DNA of 64,000 nt from Primorskyibacter flagellatus (lineage in GTDB: Bacteria > Pseudomonadota > Alphaproteobacteria > Rhodobacterales > Rhodobacteraceae): NCBI RefSeq assembly GCF_900176485.1, contig NZ_FWYD01000005.1, positions 124,001 through 188,000 on the forward strand, read 5' to 3'. Below the pieces are notes generated by a model, which was not told where the DNA came from, did no database searches, and was given only the letters and a program-made list of their open reading frames with translations. Within the stretch, counting starts at the first letter, position 1. Every line of letters begins with the position of its first letter. Made by a program: the position numbers and the translations under genes. Of this stretch, positions 40,124-49,306 are shown piece after piece.

Positions 40124-41198
40124 GTGGGCCTCCTGTTGCGTCGCCCCCAGCAGAGCGGAAAGTCGCATAAAGGTCCAGTGGCCGCCTGCAACCAAATTAC
40201 GCCGTTGTGCGACGAAAATTCAGTTGCACGGGCCCGATGCATAACACATCGCACATTGGGTGCGTCGTTCATCGCGCGGTGCATGGGCGCGCTGGCAATT
40301 CGGGGTCAATGTTGCCTGCGTCTTCGACAACTTTCGGAAAACGGTGTCGAAACAAGTCGAAAGCTGGCCGAGGCACCCGTCTGCCCAGAGCGTTTTCGAC
40401 AAAGACGGGTGGTGATCTTGCGGAGGCATGGGGACGAATCAAGGGTCGGATGCCCGCATACTTACGCAGAAATAGCATGGGCCTAATTGTTGACAGGTGA
40501 CGAGCCGGGTGCGTAGATTTCGTCTGGGGGGAGAAAAAAAGACATGCCTGAAAGCACAGGTTGGACTCGCAGAAGAACTTTAAAATGCACTGCGAGCTTT
40601 GTCATTGGACATAGGCATGCAGAGGGTATCGACCGCCGCCGGTTCGGGGTGGGCAACAATTCCGTGCGCCCGCTGTCGACGTTCGGCACTCTAATGGCGT
40701 CGCCTTCTTTCCGGGTGCCCAAGAAGCAGGTTTGCCGGGGTCGCGAGACGCGACAGAACGCGCCGCGCCGCAGATCGGCCCAGCACGCATCACGAATTTC
40801 CGAACGGCCGCGCGCGGTTGGTCGCCCGCTTGCGCGGCGTTTTCAGAAGCAAAATGTTCTGGTGCAAGCGACAAAAACCTCTTTCGCCGAATGCGTGGCT
40901 TTTGCTGAAATACCGGATCACCGCCGGGAGGCCGTAGCCGTCATCTCGACGGATCACAGTGCATCTCTGGCGTTGACCTTTGCAATCCATGCGGTCATCG
41001 TTCGGATAGTTATGCCAAACGACCTCCACATATGCGTCGCGAACCTGGCGTTCGAGGGGACGATGTTCACTATGTCGAACGACAACATGAACCGTGATGT
41101 CTTGGCGAGTGCGCGAAACATCGAAGTGCAAAACCGGACCCTGCAAGAGTTCGGTCGATCTGATCAAGAAACTGGAACCAACGTAAAGGAGTATATCT
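40124..41198. other. Gene-poor region before the TRAP operon, 1075 bp
   Basis: Between the divergent ade and TRAP genes. It has a good sigma-70 promoter at 40490-40519, a purine-rich ribosome-site-like tract (GGGGGGAG, 40526-40533) and a frame of doubtful coding value (40544-41206). A short GTCGCG-AGA-CGCGAC hairpin is at 40740-40754. It may be a long leader of the TRAP mRNA, a decayed gene, or encode a small RNA. Confidence 0.5.
40490..40519 (+). promoter_or_regulatory. Sigma-70-like promoter about 0.7 kb before the TRAP operon
   Basis: TTGACA at 40490-40495 and TAGATT at 40514-40519 with an 18-base spacer, directed toward the TAXI gene. The exact -35 consensus makes it the best promoter candidate in this region. 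Confidence 0.5.
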
Positions 41199-41206
41199 AT
41201 GTTTAA
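40544..41206 (+). CDS. Questionable open frame (220 codons) in the TRAP leader
   Basis: An uninterrupted 220-codon frame begins 10 bases after GGGGAG and follows the promoter at 40490. The deduced protein is arginine-rich in its first half ([25 protein letters not shown]) with no recognisable domain, and it runs through the ribosome site of the TAXI gene, overlapping its start by 8 bp. Composition is unlike the neighbouring proteins. It may be a chance frame in G+C-rich DNA or a decayed gene. It is listed because the signals before it are good. Confidence 0.2.
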   Translation: MPESTGWTRRRTLKCTASFVIGHRHAEGIDRRRFGVGNNSVRPLSTFGTLMASPSFRVPKKQVCRGRETRQNAPRRRSAQHASRISERPRAVGRPLARRFQKQNVLVQATKTSFAECVAFAEIPDHRREAVAVISTDHSASLALTFAIHAVIVRIVMPNDLHICVANLAFEGTMFTMSNDNMNRDVLASARNIEVQNRTLQEFGRSDQETGTNVKEYIYV

Positions 41207-42164
41207 CAAATTGGGACTGGGCGCTGCTGTCATGGTCGCGGGGGTCGCGATGGCACCTGCTGCGATGGCGCAGGATTTCATCACCATCGGGACCGGCGGC
41301 GTGACCGGTGTCTATTACCCGACCGGAGGTGCAATCTGCCGTCTGGTCAACAAGGGCCGCAAGGATCATGGCATCCGTTGCTCTGTAGAGTCGACGGGTG
41401 GTTCGGTTTACAACGTCAACACAATCCGCGCGGGCGAGCTTGAATTCGGCGTCGCACAGTCGGACATCCAGTATAATGCCTATGAAGGTGTCGAGCAGTT
41501 CGACGGCGAACCGTTTGAAGGTCTGCGCTCGGTATTCTCGATTCACCCAGAGCCGTTCACAGTTGTGGCGCGCGCCGATGCAGGCATCTCCTCTTTCGAG
41601 GACCTCAAGGGCAAGCGCGTGAATATCGGTAACCCCGGTTCCGGCCAGCGCGCCACGATGGAAGTTCTGTTGGAAGCAATGGGTTGGAGCGCTGGAGACT
41701 TCGCTTTGGCGACAGAGTTGAAAGCGGCAGAACAGTCCGCAGCACTTTGCGACAACCAGATTGACGCGATGGTCTACACGGTCGGTCACCCTTCCGGGTC
41801 CATTCAGGAAGCCACCACAGCGTGCGATTCCGTCCTGGTTAACGTAACTGGCGAAACCGTTGATAAACTGGTCGCGGATTATCCGTTCTACCGCGTCGCG
41901 ACGATCCCGGGTGGTATGTACCGTGGATCGGATGAGGACGTCACAACCTTCGGTGTTGGTGCCACCTTGGTGTCTTCGGCTGATGTGTCCGAGGATGCGG
42001 TCTATGCTCTGACATCTGCGGTCTTCGAGAACTTTGACGACTTCAAGCAGCTGCACCCGGCTTTCGCCAATCTCACCAAGGAAGAGATGGCAAATGACGG
42101 TCTTTCCGCGCCGCTGCATCCGGGTGCCGAGAAATACTACACTGAGGCTGGCCTGATCGAATGA
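41199..42164 (+). CDS. TAXI family TRAP transporter solute-binding protein
   Basis: A 321-residue periplasmic binding protein. A signal peptide ([24 protein letters not shown], cleavage before QD) is followed by the TAXI signature [39 protein letters not shown] and [27 protein letters not shown] are standard for the family. It presents a solute (often glutamate, other organic acids or uncharacterised ligands) to the fused permease encoded 78 bp downstream. AAAGGAG precedes the ATG. Confidence 0.94.
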   Translation: MFNKLGLGAAVMVAGVAMAPAAMAQDFITIGTGGVTGVYYPTGGAICRLVNKGRKDHGIRCSVESTGGSVYNVNTIRAGELEFGVAQSDIQYNAYEGVEQFDGEPFEGLRSVFSIHPEPFTVVARADAGISSFEDLKGKRVNIGNPGSGQRATMEVLLEAMGWSAGDFALATELKAAEQSAALCDNQIDAMVYTVGHPSGSIQEATTACDSVLVNVTGETVDKLVADYPFYRVATIPGGMYRGSDEDVTTFGVGATLVSSADVSEDAVYALTSAVFENFDDFKQLHPAFANLTKEEMANDGLSAPLHPGAEKYYTEAGLIE

Positions 42165-42242
42165 TTGGCTGACCATATCGGGGGGCGATTGCGCCCCCCG
42201 AATTCGTTTAGAGTATATTTTTCGCCAATAGGAGGCTGACGG

Positions 42243-44855
42243 ATGGCCGATACCAAGAACCGGGCTTTGTCCGAAGAAGAGCTACAGGATCTCGTTACAT
42301 CGTCAGATTCCGGCGCGCGCAGTCCGCAAGGCAGCGTTGCACTGTTCATGGCTGTTGTGGCGTTGGTCTGGTCTCTTTTCCAGGTTCTCCTGGCATCACC
42401 AGTGTCAAACCTTCTGCTTCCGGGCGATATCATCAACAATTCGCGTCAAATCCATCTGGCATTCGCAGTCTTCCTGGCGTTCATGGCCTATCCGGCACTG
42501 AAATCCAGCCCAAGACACTATATTCCGATTCAGGACTGGGCCATGGGCCTCTTCGGCGCGTTCCTCGCGCTTTATGGTTATTTCTTCTATGAAAAGATCG
42601 TCTCGTCCGGTGGCCTGGCTGACGACACCGACAAGTGGTTCGCGCTGGCCGGTCTGATTATCCTGTTCGAGGGTGCGCGTCGCGCGCTTGGCCCGGCCAT
42701 GGCGATCATCGCCACGATCTTTCTGCTCTACGTTTTCTTCGGCGCTTCCGCCGCCGTCCCGGAAGTCATCCGCTGGAAAGGTGCCTCGCTTCAAAAGGCG
42801 ATGAGCCATATGTGGATCACCTCGGAAGGCGTGTTCGGGATCGCGCTGGGGGTTTCGACGAAATTCGTCTTTCTCTTCGTGTTGTTCGGCGCGCTGTTGG
42901 ACAAGGCGGGTGCGGGCAACTACTTCATCAAGATGGCTTTCGGCGCGCTGGGCCATCTGCGCGGGGGCCCTGCAAAAGCTGCCGTTGTCGGCTCTGCCGC
43001 GACAGGCCTCATTTCGGGTTCTTCCATTGCCAACGTGGTCACCACGGGGACATTCACCATTCCGCTGATGAAGCGCGTGGGCTTTTCGTCTGAAAAGGCT
43101 GGCGCGGTCGAGGTTGCCTCTTCGGTCAACGGTCAGATCATGCCGCCTGTTATGGGGGCCGCGGCCTTCCTGATGGTTGAATATGTCGGCATTTCCTATG
43201 TCGAGGTCATCACGCATGCCTTTCTGCCTGCGGTGATTTCCTACATCGCGCTGGTCTATATCGTGCATCTTGAAGCGGTAAAGCTGAACATGCCGACGCT
43301 GGGCGATCGCGTTGTCAGCATGGGCAAGACCGTCGGCGGCATGGCGGCGTTCTTCGTGGGTTTCGCGGCGCTGTGCTACGGCACGAAATATCCGGTTGCC
43401 CTTGTGACATCCATGATGCCCGAGGGCGCGGCATGGGTTCTGGCAGCACTGACCTTTGCAGCCTATCTGGTGTTGTTGTACCTTGCCGCACAGGTTCCGG
43501 ATCTGGAACCTGACGACCCCAATTCCGAAGACGTGACCCTGCCGGTGGTGGGCGAAATCTACAAATCCGGCCTCTATTACCTGCTGCCGATCATCGTGCT
43601 GGTCTATTTCCTGATGATCGAGCAGAAATCGCCGGGTCTGTCCGCATTCTGGGCATCCTTCCTGTTGTTTGGCATCTTGCTGACGCAGCGACCGCTGAAA
43701 GCGATGTTCCGCGGCGAAAGCGAAGTATTCAACGCCTTCAAGCTGGGTGTTCTGGATCTTATCAGCGGAATGATCGACGGCGCGCGCAACATGATCGGCA
43801 TCGGTCTGGCAACCGCCACCGCGGGCGTGATCGTCGGCACGGTGACGTTGACCGGTGTGGGTCAGGTCATGGCCGATCTGGTCGAATTCCTGTCGGGCGG
43901 GAACCTGATCCTGATGCTGGTTATGGTGGGTATCCTCAGCCTCATCCTTGGGATGGGCCTGCCGACGACCGCCAACTACATCGTCGTCAGTTCGCTGATG
44001 GCGGGAGTTGTGGTGGAGTTGGGGGCACAGTCGGGGCTGATCGTTCCGCTTATCGCGGTGCACCTCTTCGTGTTCTACTTCGGCATCATGGCGGATGTGA
44101 CGCCGCCCGTGGGGCTTGCCAGCTTTGCCGCTGCTGCGGTGTCTGGCGGGGATGCGATCCGCACAGGGTTCATCGCCTTCTTCTACAGCCTGCGGACCGT
44201 GGCGCTGCCCTTCATGTTCATCTTCAACACCGATCTTCTGCTGATCGACGTAGGATGGGTGCAGGGCATCATCATCTTCATTGTCGCGACCATCGCCATA
44301 CTTGTTTTCACGGCGGGTACGATGGGCTGGTTCCTCACCAAGTCGCGGATCTGGGAAAGCGTCGCACTGGTGCTGATTGCCTTCGTTCTGTTCCGGCCGG
44401 GAATTGTGCTGGACAGGTTCCAGCCGCCCTACGCGGATTTCGACGCGGCGCAGCTTGAACAGGTTCTGGACGAGGCCGAAGTCGGCGATGTCGCCCGGAT
44501 CCGGGTCTTCGGACCGGACTTCCTGTCCGGAGAAGCGTCGGAGACAACCTTGGTTCTTAATATCGAAAGCGAGGGCACAGGTGCCGAACGTCTGGACGGC
44601 AAGGGCATTGTCCTGGTCCAGGATGAGGAGGGGCGCACCGTGATGGAAGAGCCGTTCCCGACGTCGCCTTTCTTTGATGTGCTTGGCAGTTTCGATTTCT
44701 ACGGTGATAATCCTGTGGAAATCACCCGCGTTCGGGTGCCCGCCGACCAATGGCCGAAAGAGCTTATCTTCATTCCGACACTTCTCTTGCTGGGTTTGAT
44801 TGCCTATTTGCAACATGCGCGTAGTGGTCGCGAAACCGAAGGAGCTATCGCATGA
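42243..44855 (+). CDS. TRAP transporter permease, 4TM/12TM fusion protein
   Basis: An 870-residue inner-membrane protein in which the small (DctQ-like) and large (DctM-like) TRAP subunits are fused, as is usual for TAXI systems. It has about 17-19 hydrophobic segments. GSAATGLISGSSIANVVTTGTFTIPLMK and IASVNG/QIMPPVMGAAAFLM-type motifs (SSVNGQIMPPVMGAAAF) mark the large subunit, repeated in its second half as LGMGLPTTANYIVVSSLMA. The C-terminal about 130 residues form a soluble acidic extension (AEVGDVARIRVFGPDFLSGE) ending in a last membrane segment. Uptake is driven by a Na+ or H+ gradient. GGAGG precedes the start, and it overlaps the Usp gene by 4 bp. Confidence 0.94.
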   Translation: MADTKNRALSEEELQDLVTSSDSGARSPQGSVALFMAVVALVWSLFQVLLASPVSNLLLPGDIINNSRQIHLAFAVFLAFMAYPALKSSPRHYIPIQDWAMGLFGAFLALYGYFFYEKIVSSGGLADDTDKWFALAGLIILFEGARRALGPAMAIIATIFLLYVFFGASAAVPEVIRWKGASLQKAMSHMWITSEGVFGIALGVSTKFVFLFVLFGALLDKAGAGNYFIKMAFGALGHLRGGPAKAAVVGSAATGLISGSSIANVVTTGTFTIPLMKRVGFSSEKAGAVEVASSVNGQIMPPVMGAAAFLMVEYVGISYVEVITHAFLPAVISYIALVYIVHLEAVKLNMPTLGDRVVSMGKTVGGMAAFFVGFAALCYGTKYPVALVTSMMPEGAAWVLAALTFAAYLVLLYLAAQVPDLEPDDPNSEDVTLPVVGEIYKSGLYYLLPIIVLVYFLMIEQKSPGLSAFWASFLLFGILLTQRPLKAMFRGESEVFNAFKLGVLDLISGMIDGARNMIGIGLATATAGVIVGTVTLTGVGQVMADLVEFLSGGNLILMLVMVGILSLILGMGLPTTANYIVVSSLMAGVVVELGAQSGLIVPLIAVHLFVFYFGIMADVTPPVGLASFAAAAVSGGDAIRTGFIAFFYSLRTVALPFMFIFNTDLLLIDVGWVQGIIIFIVATIAILVFTAGTMGWFLTKSRIWESVALVLIAFVLFRPGIVLDRFQPPYADFDAAQLEQVLDEAEVGDVARIRVFGPDFLSGEASETTLVLNIESEGTGAERLDGKGIVLVQDEEGRTVMEEPFPTSPFFDVLGSFDFYGDNPVEITRVRVPADQWPKELIFIPTLLLLGLIAYLQHARSGRETEGAIA

Positions 44856-45283
44856 GTAAATCTGTTTTGTGCGCGGTGGACATCAACGAAACCGGACAGG
44901 AGGTGCAGGTTCTAGAGCGCGCGGCGCAGCTGGCGGTTCTGGATGGCGCGTCATTGGATGTGGTGACCGTGGTGCCTGATTTCGGCAGCAGCATGGTTGC
45001 TGGCTTCTTCGAGGCGCATCATCACGAAAAAGCGGTGAAGCACGTCAGTCAGGAGCTGCACAAGTTCGTTGAAAATATTCTGGGCGCGGAAAATGCAAAA
45101 AACGTGCGCCACATCGTGTCGACCGGCAAAGCCTACGAGGAAATCCTCAAAGTCGCCCGAGAGACAACGCCCGAACTGATCGTGCTGGGCGCGCATAAAC
45201 CGGACCTCAAGGATTACCTTTTGGGACCAAATGCGGCGCGCGTCGTTCGATTTGCAAAATCCTCGGTCTATGTGGTCCGGTAA
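44852..45283 (+). CDS. Universal stress protein family protein linked to TRAP transporter
   Basis: A 143-residue UspA-domain protein. The N-terminal VLCAVDINETG and the C-terminal ATP-binding pattern GAHKPDLKDYLLGPNAARVVRFAKSSVYVV (G-x2-9-G-x9-S) are visible. Its start overlaps the permease stop by ATGA. The arrangement resembles teaD of the Halomonas TeaABC TRAP system, in which an ATP-binding Usp protein modulates the transporter. A regulatory role in the TAXI-TRAP system is therefore a reasonable inference. Confidence 0.9.
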   Translation: MSKSVLCAVDINETGQEVQVLERAAQLAVLDGASLDVVTVVPDFGSSMVAGFFEAHHHEKAVKHVSQELHKFVENILGAENAKNVRHIVSTGKAYEEILKVARETTPELIVLGAHKPDLKDYLLGPNAARVVRFAKSSVYVVR

Positions 45284-45312
45284 AGCGCAAATTTCATGAG
45301 AAGGCGGGGGCG

Positions 45313-46971
45313 TCAGCCTTTTGCCTTCTCGCCCAATGCCCGGAATTGGCTGACTGTCATCGTCGTTGACAGCATCTCCGGATCAGTGACCACCTCGATC
45401 ACAGATGGCAGGCCCGATGCGCGCGCGCGCGCAAATGCTTCTCCAAAGGCTTCAGTGGTCTCCACGCGCTCGCCATGCCCGCCATAGGCGCGCGCCAGCG
45501 CCGCGAAGTCTGGATTGGCCATCTCTGTCCCGGAAACACGACCGGGATAGGTCTTTTCCTGATGCATCCGGATTGTCCCGTACCGCCCGTTATTGACCAC
45601 AATCGTGATCACCGCAGCGCCGTGCTGCCGTGCTGTCGACATCTCGTTCAATGTCATCTGGAAGCAGCCGTCGCCCGCCAGACATACCACCACCCGGTCC
45701 GGGTGCTGCAATTTGGCCGCGATCGCCGCCGGAAAGCCATATCCCATAGAGCCGGATGTTGGCGCCAGCTGCGCGTCATATTGGCGGAACTGGTAATAGC
45801 GGTGGATGAATGCCGCATAGTTACCGGCTCCGTTGGTGATGATCGCATCATCGGGCAGCGTGTCGGACATCCAGCGCAGCACTTGTTCCAGTTTCACTGC
45901 GCCGGGGGTTTCCTGAGGTTCGCGCCATGCCTCATAATCGGCGCGGGCAGAGGCGGTCCATTCGGGCCAGCCCTGATTGCCGGGCAGTTCTGCCAGCACC
46001 TCAAGGGCAGCAGGGGCGGCGCAGGCCAACGACGCTTCCACGCCATAAACGGCACCGATCTCATCCGGATCAGGCAGCACATGCAAAAGCGATTTGTTCG
46101 TGTCGGCGGGGTCGGGCAGGGTATAGCCGGCCGTTTCAATATCACCGAACCGCGTACCAAGTAGCAATAAACAGTCCGAGTCGCGCACCCGCTGTGACAG
46201 CTTGGGGTTTGCACCGACGCCCAGATCGCCGACATAAAAGGCATGACGATTGTCAAGATGCCCCTGCCTGCGGAAACTGACAGCGACCGGGATATTCTGC
46301 GTTTCAGCAAACCGCGCGAGATTCAATGCCGCGGACGCGCTCCAGCCGGGACCGCCTGCGACGACCAAAGGCCGCTCGGCGCGATGCAGCTTGTCCAGCA
46401 GCGCCTGTACGTCTTCGTGCGCCGGTCGGCCGATGGCGGCACCCGTGCCGGAGAAATCCGGCACCTCTGCGCTGGCTGACAGCATATCCTCTGGCAGCGC
46501 CAGCACAACGGGACCGGGCCTTCCGGAGTTCGCAACACGGAACGCTCGCGCGACATACTCAGGGATGCGGGCGGTCTCGTCGATTTCCGCGACCCATTTC
46601 GCCAGTGATCCGAACATGGCGCGATAATCGACTTCCTGGAACGCCTCTCGGTCACGGTGTCCGCGGGCGATCTGGCCGACAAACAACACCATCGGTGTGC
46701 TGTCCTGTCGCGCGACATGTATGCCGGCGCTGGCGTTCGTAGCCCCCGGCCCGCGCGTCACGAAAGCGACACCGGGTCGACCAGTCAGCTTGCCATGCGC
46801 CTCAGCCATCATTGAGGCGCCGCCCTCGTGTCGGCACACGACGTTCTGGATACCACTGTCATGAAGCCCGTCGAGCGCGGCAAGAAAACTTTCGCCTGGC
46901 ACAGAGAACACCCGCTCGACACCGAGTTTTACAAGCTGATCCGTGAGGATTTGACCGCCGTGCCGTTTCAT
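45313..46971 (-). CDS. Thiamine-diphosphate-dependent enzyme, acetolactate synthase-like
   Basis: A 552-residue ThDP enzyme of the acetolactate synthase/benzoylformate decarboxylase superfamily. The catalytic Glu49 (CRHEGGASMMAEA) in the Pyr domain and the cofactor motif AGDGCFQMTLNEMSTARQ...VVNN in the PP domain are complete. The domain order (Pyr, central, PP) and length are normal. ATG 46971 begins the conserved N-terminus; the ribosome site is weak. There is no IlvH-like small subunit next to it, so a catabolic decarboxylase or ligase is more likely than valine/isoleucine synthesis. It is divergent from an FMN reductase, 129 bp apart. Confidence 0.88.
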   Translation of the reverse strand: MKRHGGQILTDQLVKLGVERVFSVPGESFLAALDGLHDSGIQNVVCRHEGGASMMAEAHGKLTGRPGVAFVTRGPGATNASAGIHVARQDSTPMVLFVGQIARGHRDREAFQEVDYRAMFGSLAKWVAEIDETARIPEYVARAFRVANSGRPGPVVLALPEDMLSASAEVPDFSGTGAAIGRPAHEDVQALLDKLHRAERPLVVAGGPGWSASAALNLARFAETQNIPVAVSFRRQGHLDNRHAFYVGDLGVGANPKLSQRVRDSDCLLLLGTRFGDIETAGYTLPDPADTNKSLLHVLPDPDEIGAVYGVEASLACAAPAALEVLAELPGNQGWPEWTASARADYEAWREPQETPGAVKLEQVLRWMSDTLPDDAIITNGAGNYAAFIHRYYQFRQYDAQLAPTSGSMGYGFPAAIAAKLQHPDRVVVCLAGDGCFQMTLNEMSTARQHGAAVITIVVNNGRYGTIRMHQEKTYPGRVSGTEMANPDFAALARAYGGHGERVETTEAFGEAFARARASGLPSVIEVVTDPEMLSTTMTVSQFRALGEKAKG

Positions 46972-47100
46972 CTGCCGCTCCGAGTTTGATAAGGTTTGGC
47001 AAACCTTGGGACACTGATCCGGCGAGTGCAAGCCGACAAGGGTCTTGCACTGGGCCGCGCCCCAGCTACGTTCGGATGACAACCTGTTCAGAGGACTTAT

Positions 47101-47652
47101 ATGACCGAACTTGCCCTGCTGGGAATATCCGGCTCTTTGCGTGCCGCATCGACCAATACAAAACTTGTCCATCAGGCTGCGCGCCATTTCGGGACAGCGC
47201 AATTCATGCTGGCCGATCTACATCTGCCGCTTTTTGATCAGGACATTCAGGATGGACCGGGTATTCCACCCGAGGTGCAACTTTTGGCGGATCAGATCGC
47301 CTTTGCGGACGCTGTGGTGATCTCTACTCCAGAGTATAACAAGGCGATATCAGGCGTTTTGAAGAATGCTCTTGATTGGGTCAGCCGCACGGAAGGCAAC
47401 CCCTGGAGGGACAAGCCGGTTGCTGTGATGTCCTCTGCGGCCGGTCGGGCAGGGGGCGAAAGGTCTCAATGGGTGCTGCGTCTGTGCCTGAACCCATTCC
47501 GGCCGCATGTGTTGCCTGGTCCGGAGATGCACCTTGCCGGCCCGACAAGGGAATTCACCGAAGATGGTGAATTGCCAAACGAGCTGTATCAAAAGGTATT
47601 AAAGGAATTGATGAAAGAGTTGCGGTCCGAAGCGTTGCGCCGCAAACCTTAA
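47101..47652 (+). CDS. NAD(P)H-dependent FMN reductase family protein
   Basis: A 183-residue flavodoxin-fold reductase (NADPH-dependent FMN, chromate or quinone reductase group). GISGSLRAASTNTKL is the FMN phosphate loop, and PEYNKAISGVLKNALDWVSR is the hallmark of the YieF/ChrR-type family. Length fits. AGAGGA precedes the ATG. The gene is followed by a shared terminator with the convergent sugar transferase gene. The natural electron acceptor is unknown; quinone protection is the likely role. Confidence 0.91.
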   Translation: MTELALLGISGSLRAASTNTKLVHQAARHFGTAQFMLADLHLPLFDQDIQDGPGIPPEVQLLADQIAFADAVVISTPEYNKAISGVLKNALDWVSRTEGNPWRDKPVAVMSSAAGRAGGERSQWVLRLCLNPFRPHVLPGPEMHLAGPTREFTEDGELPNELYQKVLKELMKELRSEALRRKP

Positions 47653-47657
47653 CCGGA

Positions 47658-47693
47658 AACAAAAAGGGCCGCGAAATAGCGACCCTCTTTGTT
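47658..47693. terminator. Bidirectional terminator between FMN reductase and sugar transferase
   Basis: A 15-base arm (47658-47672, AACAAAAAGGGCCGC) pairs with 47679-47693 (GCGACCCTCTTTGTT) with two mismatches and loop GAAATA. The A-rich and T-rich arms give U-tracts on both strands. Confidence 0.8.
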
Positions 47694-47710
47694 GGCTCGG
47701 ATGGTAGAGC

Positions 47711-48403
47711 TCAGCAGCCAGTACCGCGCAGGACCACACCTACTGTGCGCAGCATGACCTTCAGGTCGGTGCGCAGCGAAAGGTCGTTCAGGTAGTCCGC
47801 GTCAAAGGAGGCGCGGTCAGCAAAGCTCGATTTGTTCCGAGCAGAAATTTGCCAGAACCCGGTGATACCCGGACGCAGTGCGTAATAGGCCGTTCCAGGA
47901 TAAAGGCGACGCTGGCACAGCATCATAGGCCGCGGACCAACCAAAGACATGTCGCCCTTCAGGACGTTCCAAAGCTGGGGTAGCTCGTCCAAGGAGGTCT
48001 TGCGGATAAAGCGCCCAACAAAAGTGATGCGCGGATCATGGACCAGCTTTTGACTATGATCCCATTCGGCGCGGGCTGAGGGGTTCTCGGCCAAAAAGGC
48101 GGACAATGCGCGATCCGCGTTCGGCACCATGCTCCGCAGCTTCCACATCCGGAAGGTCTTGCCGTTCCGGCCGATGCGTTTTTGAAAATAGATCGGGCTT
48201 CCGCCATCCAGCAGGATCAAGGGCACAAGGATCACCATGATCGCCAGCAGTGGCAGGATGGCAATAATTGCCAGAACGATGTCCAAAAAGCGTTTGCCGG
48301 AAGTTTCATAAAACGGTCGGCGCGCAGAACGGATCACGATTGGCCGATCAATGAACACTTCAGGTTCAGCGTTCGGCAACATATTTCTCATATGCACGGT
48401 CAC
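47711..48403 (-). CDS. Exopolysaccharide sugar transferase, ExoY-like
   Basis: A 230-residue bacterial sugar transferase (polyprenyl-phosphate hexose-1-phosphate transferase) that starts repeat-unit assembly of a surface polysaccharide on undecaprenyl phosphate. One N-terminal membrane segment (about residues 40-66, [19 protein letters not shown]) precedes the cytoplasmic catalytic domain with [24 protein letters not shown] and the end motif [12 protein letters not shown]. The short ExoY form lacks the extra WbaP membrane domain. A strong dyad lies 70 bp before the start. The rest of a polysaccharide operon is not adjacent, but glycan genes lie at 53-62 kb. Confidence 0.92.
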   Translation of the reverse strand: MTVHMRNMLPNAEPEVFIDRPIVIRSARRPFYETSGKRFLDIVLAIIAILPLLAIMVILVPLILLDGGSPIYFQKRIGRNGKTFRMWKLRSMVPNADRALSAFLAENPSARAEWDHSQKLVHDPRITFVGRFIRKTSLDELPQLWNVLKGDMSLVGPRPMMLCQRRLYPGTAYYALRPGITGFWQISARNKSSFADRASFDADYLNDLSLRTDLKVMLRTVGVVLRGTGC

Positions 48404-48472
48404 AAAAAAGTCCTCTCAGAAGGCACACAACTATGGGTAACAAATCATCCGTAGAACCCACCAAGAGCGACA

Positions 48473-48501
48473 TCATTGCATCGCAACATGCGATACAATG
48501 A
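48473..48501. promoter_or_regulatory. 29-bp dyad upstream of the ExoY-like gene
   Basis: TCATTGCATCGC, loop AACAT, then GCGATACAATGA: 11 of 12 positions pair. It lies 70 bp before the sugar transferase start on the minus strand, where a repressor or activator of exopolysaccharide genes would be expected. Confidence 0.5.
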
Positions 48502-48776
48502 ACCAACAAGACGCCGTATAACGACATGTTGGACGATCTTGGCATCAATGGGTCTTACAAAACTTACCCTCACTCCAAACGACACACACCAGCCCCCAAG
48601 TGCATTCAGACGAACTAAGAAAATTTCTCATTAAATTCGTTCATCTGATGGACTTATGGCGACCACGATTGTTTCCGTCAACAGGCGAGCGATCACACAT
48701 CTCTTGGTTGAAACTCACTGCCGAAGCGTCCACTGCCGGACGGATTAGTTAGGTGCACGGCGCACTTTCTTGAAGG

Positions 48777-48829
48777 GGAAATCCGGTAGGTTTGCGTCAC
48801 GATTTCGTTCGTTTTCAAGCCGGATTTCC
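48777..48829. repeat. 10-bp inverted repeat GGAAATCCGG/CCGGATTTCC
   Basis: GGAAATCCGG (48777-48786) and CCGGATTTCC (48820-48829) are perfect complements 33 bases apart. The spacing would place both sites on nearly one face of the helix (about three and a half to four turns centre to centre), which would suit cooperative binding or looping. Confidence 0.4.
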
Positions 48830-49020
48830 GAATGCCCGATCAAGTGCGAAATCGCCGTTTTTTCCAAAGGAGGATAAACAGTCTAGTTTTCTAACGCTTT
48901 CCTTTGATTTTTTGGGTAAAGTGGACGCTTAGCTACCAAAGCTCTGACGAAAACAGAGCCATGGAGGTCCCGAGAGTAGGTACGACGCATGTGGTAACGA
49001 TCACGTCATGCTGACGGTAA

Positions 49021-49215
49021 ATGGACAAAAAGAACTCTACAAAAAGGCGAGTAGGGACGCGGCCGGGAAAAACCAGAGATGCAGCGAGACACTACAAATC
49101 TTACGATATGTTACAGAAAATGTGTCAAGTTGATCGGCTTCGTGACCAATTTTCCGAATCTCTGCTGCTACTTCACGACGGCGCTGACGCGATTAGGCGA
49201 CAATCTGACGTGTAA
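49021..49215 (+). CDS. Possible small protein (64 residues)
   Basis: A 64-codon frame giving a basic N-terminus (MDKKNSTKRRVGTRPGKTRD) and an amphipathic second half (YDMLQKMCQVDRLRDQFSESLLLLHDGADAI). The composition looks more protein-like than other frames in this region. There is no convincing ribosome site before the ATG, and I do not recognise the sequence. Confidence 0.35.
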   Translation: MDKKNSTKRRVGTRPGKTRDAARHYKSYDMLQKMCQVDRLRDQFSESLLLLHDGADAIRRQSDV

Positions 49216-49306
49216 TGGCGTCAGTTTTTGATCCTACACCGCGGTTGCAAGCGGCATAGCGAAGGACTATTTCGCATCAACCGGATTATGAAGCAGGAGC
49301 GAAGTC

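Larger units (their letters stand above)
48404..49306. other. Long gene-poor region, 903 bp
   Basis: Between the divergent sugar transferase and RNase D genes. It is visibly richer in A+T than its surroundings. It contains a 12-bp dyad (48473-48501), a 10-bp inverted repeat with 33-base spacer (48777-48829), a CAAAGGA/TCCTTTG stem followed by ATTTTTTGG (48865-48914) that could end a small RNA, a CGTCA-TGC-TGACG dyad (49004-49016) and one 64-codon frame (49021-49215). It is probably a regulatory region for exopolysaccharide expression with possible small RNA content. Confidence 0.55.

Noticed and set aside
40790-41287. A 165-codon minus-strand frame over the TRAP leader
   Set aside because: It begins inside the well-supported TAXI gene and shows no domain.
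42405-44816. An 803-codon open frame antisense to the TRAP permease
   Set aside because: It is rich in His, Arg, Gln and Asp without domains, and results from the codon bias of the membrane protein gene on the other strand.
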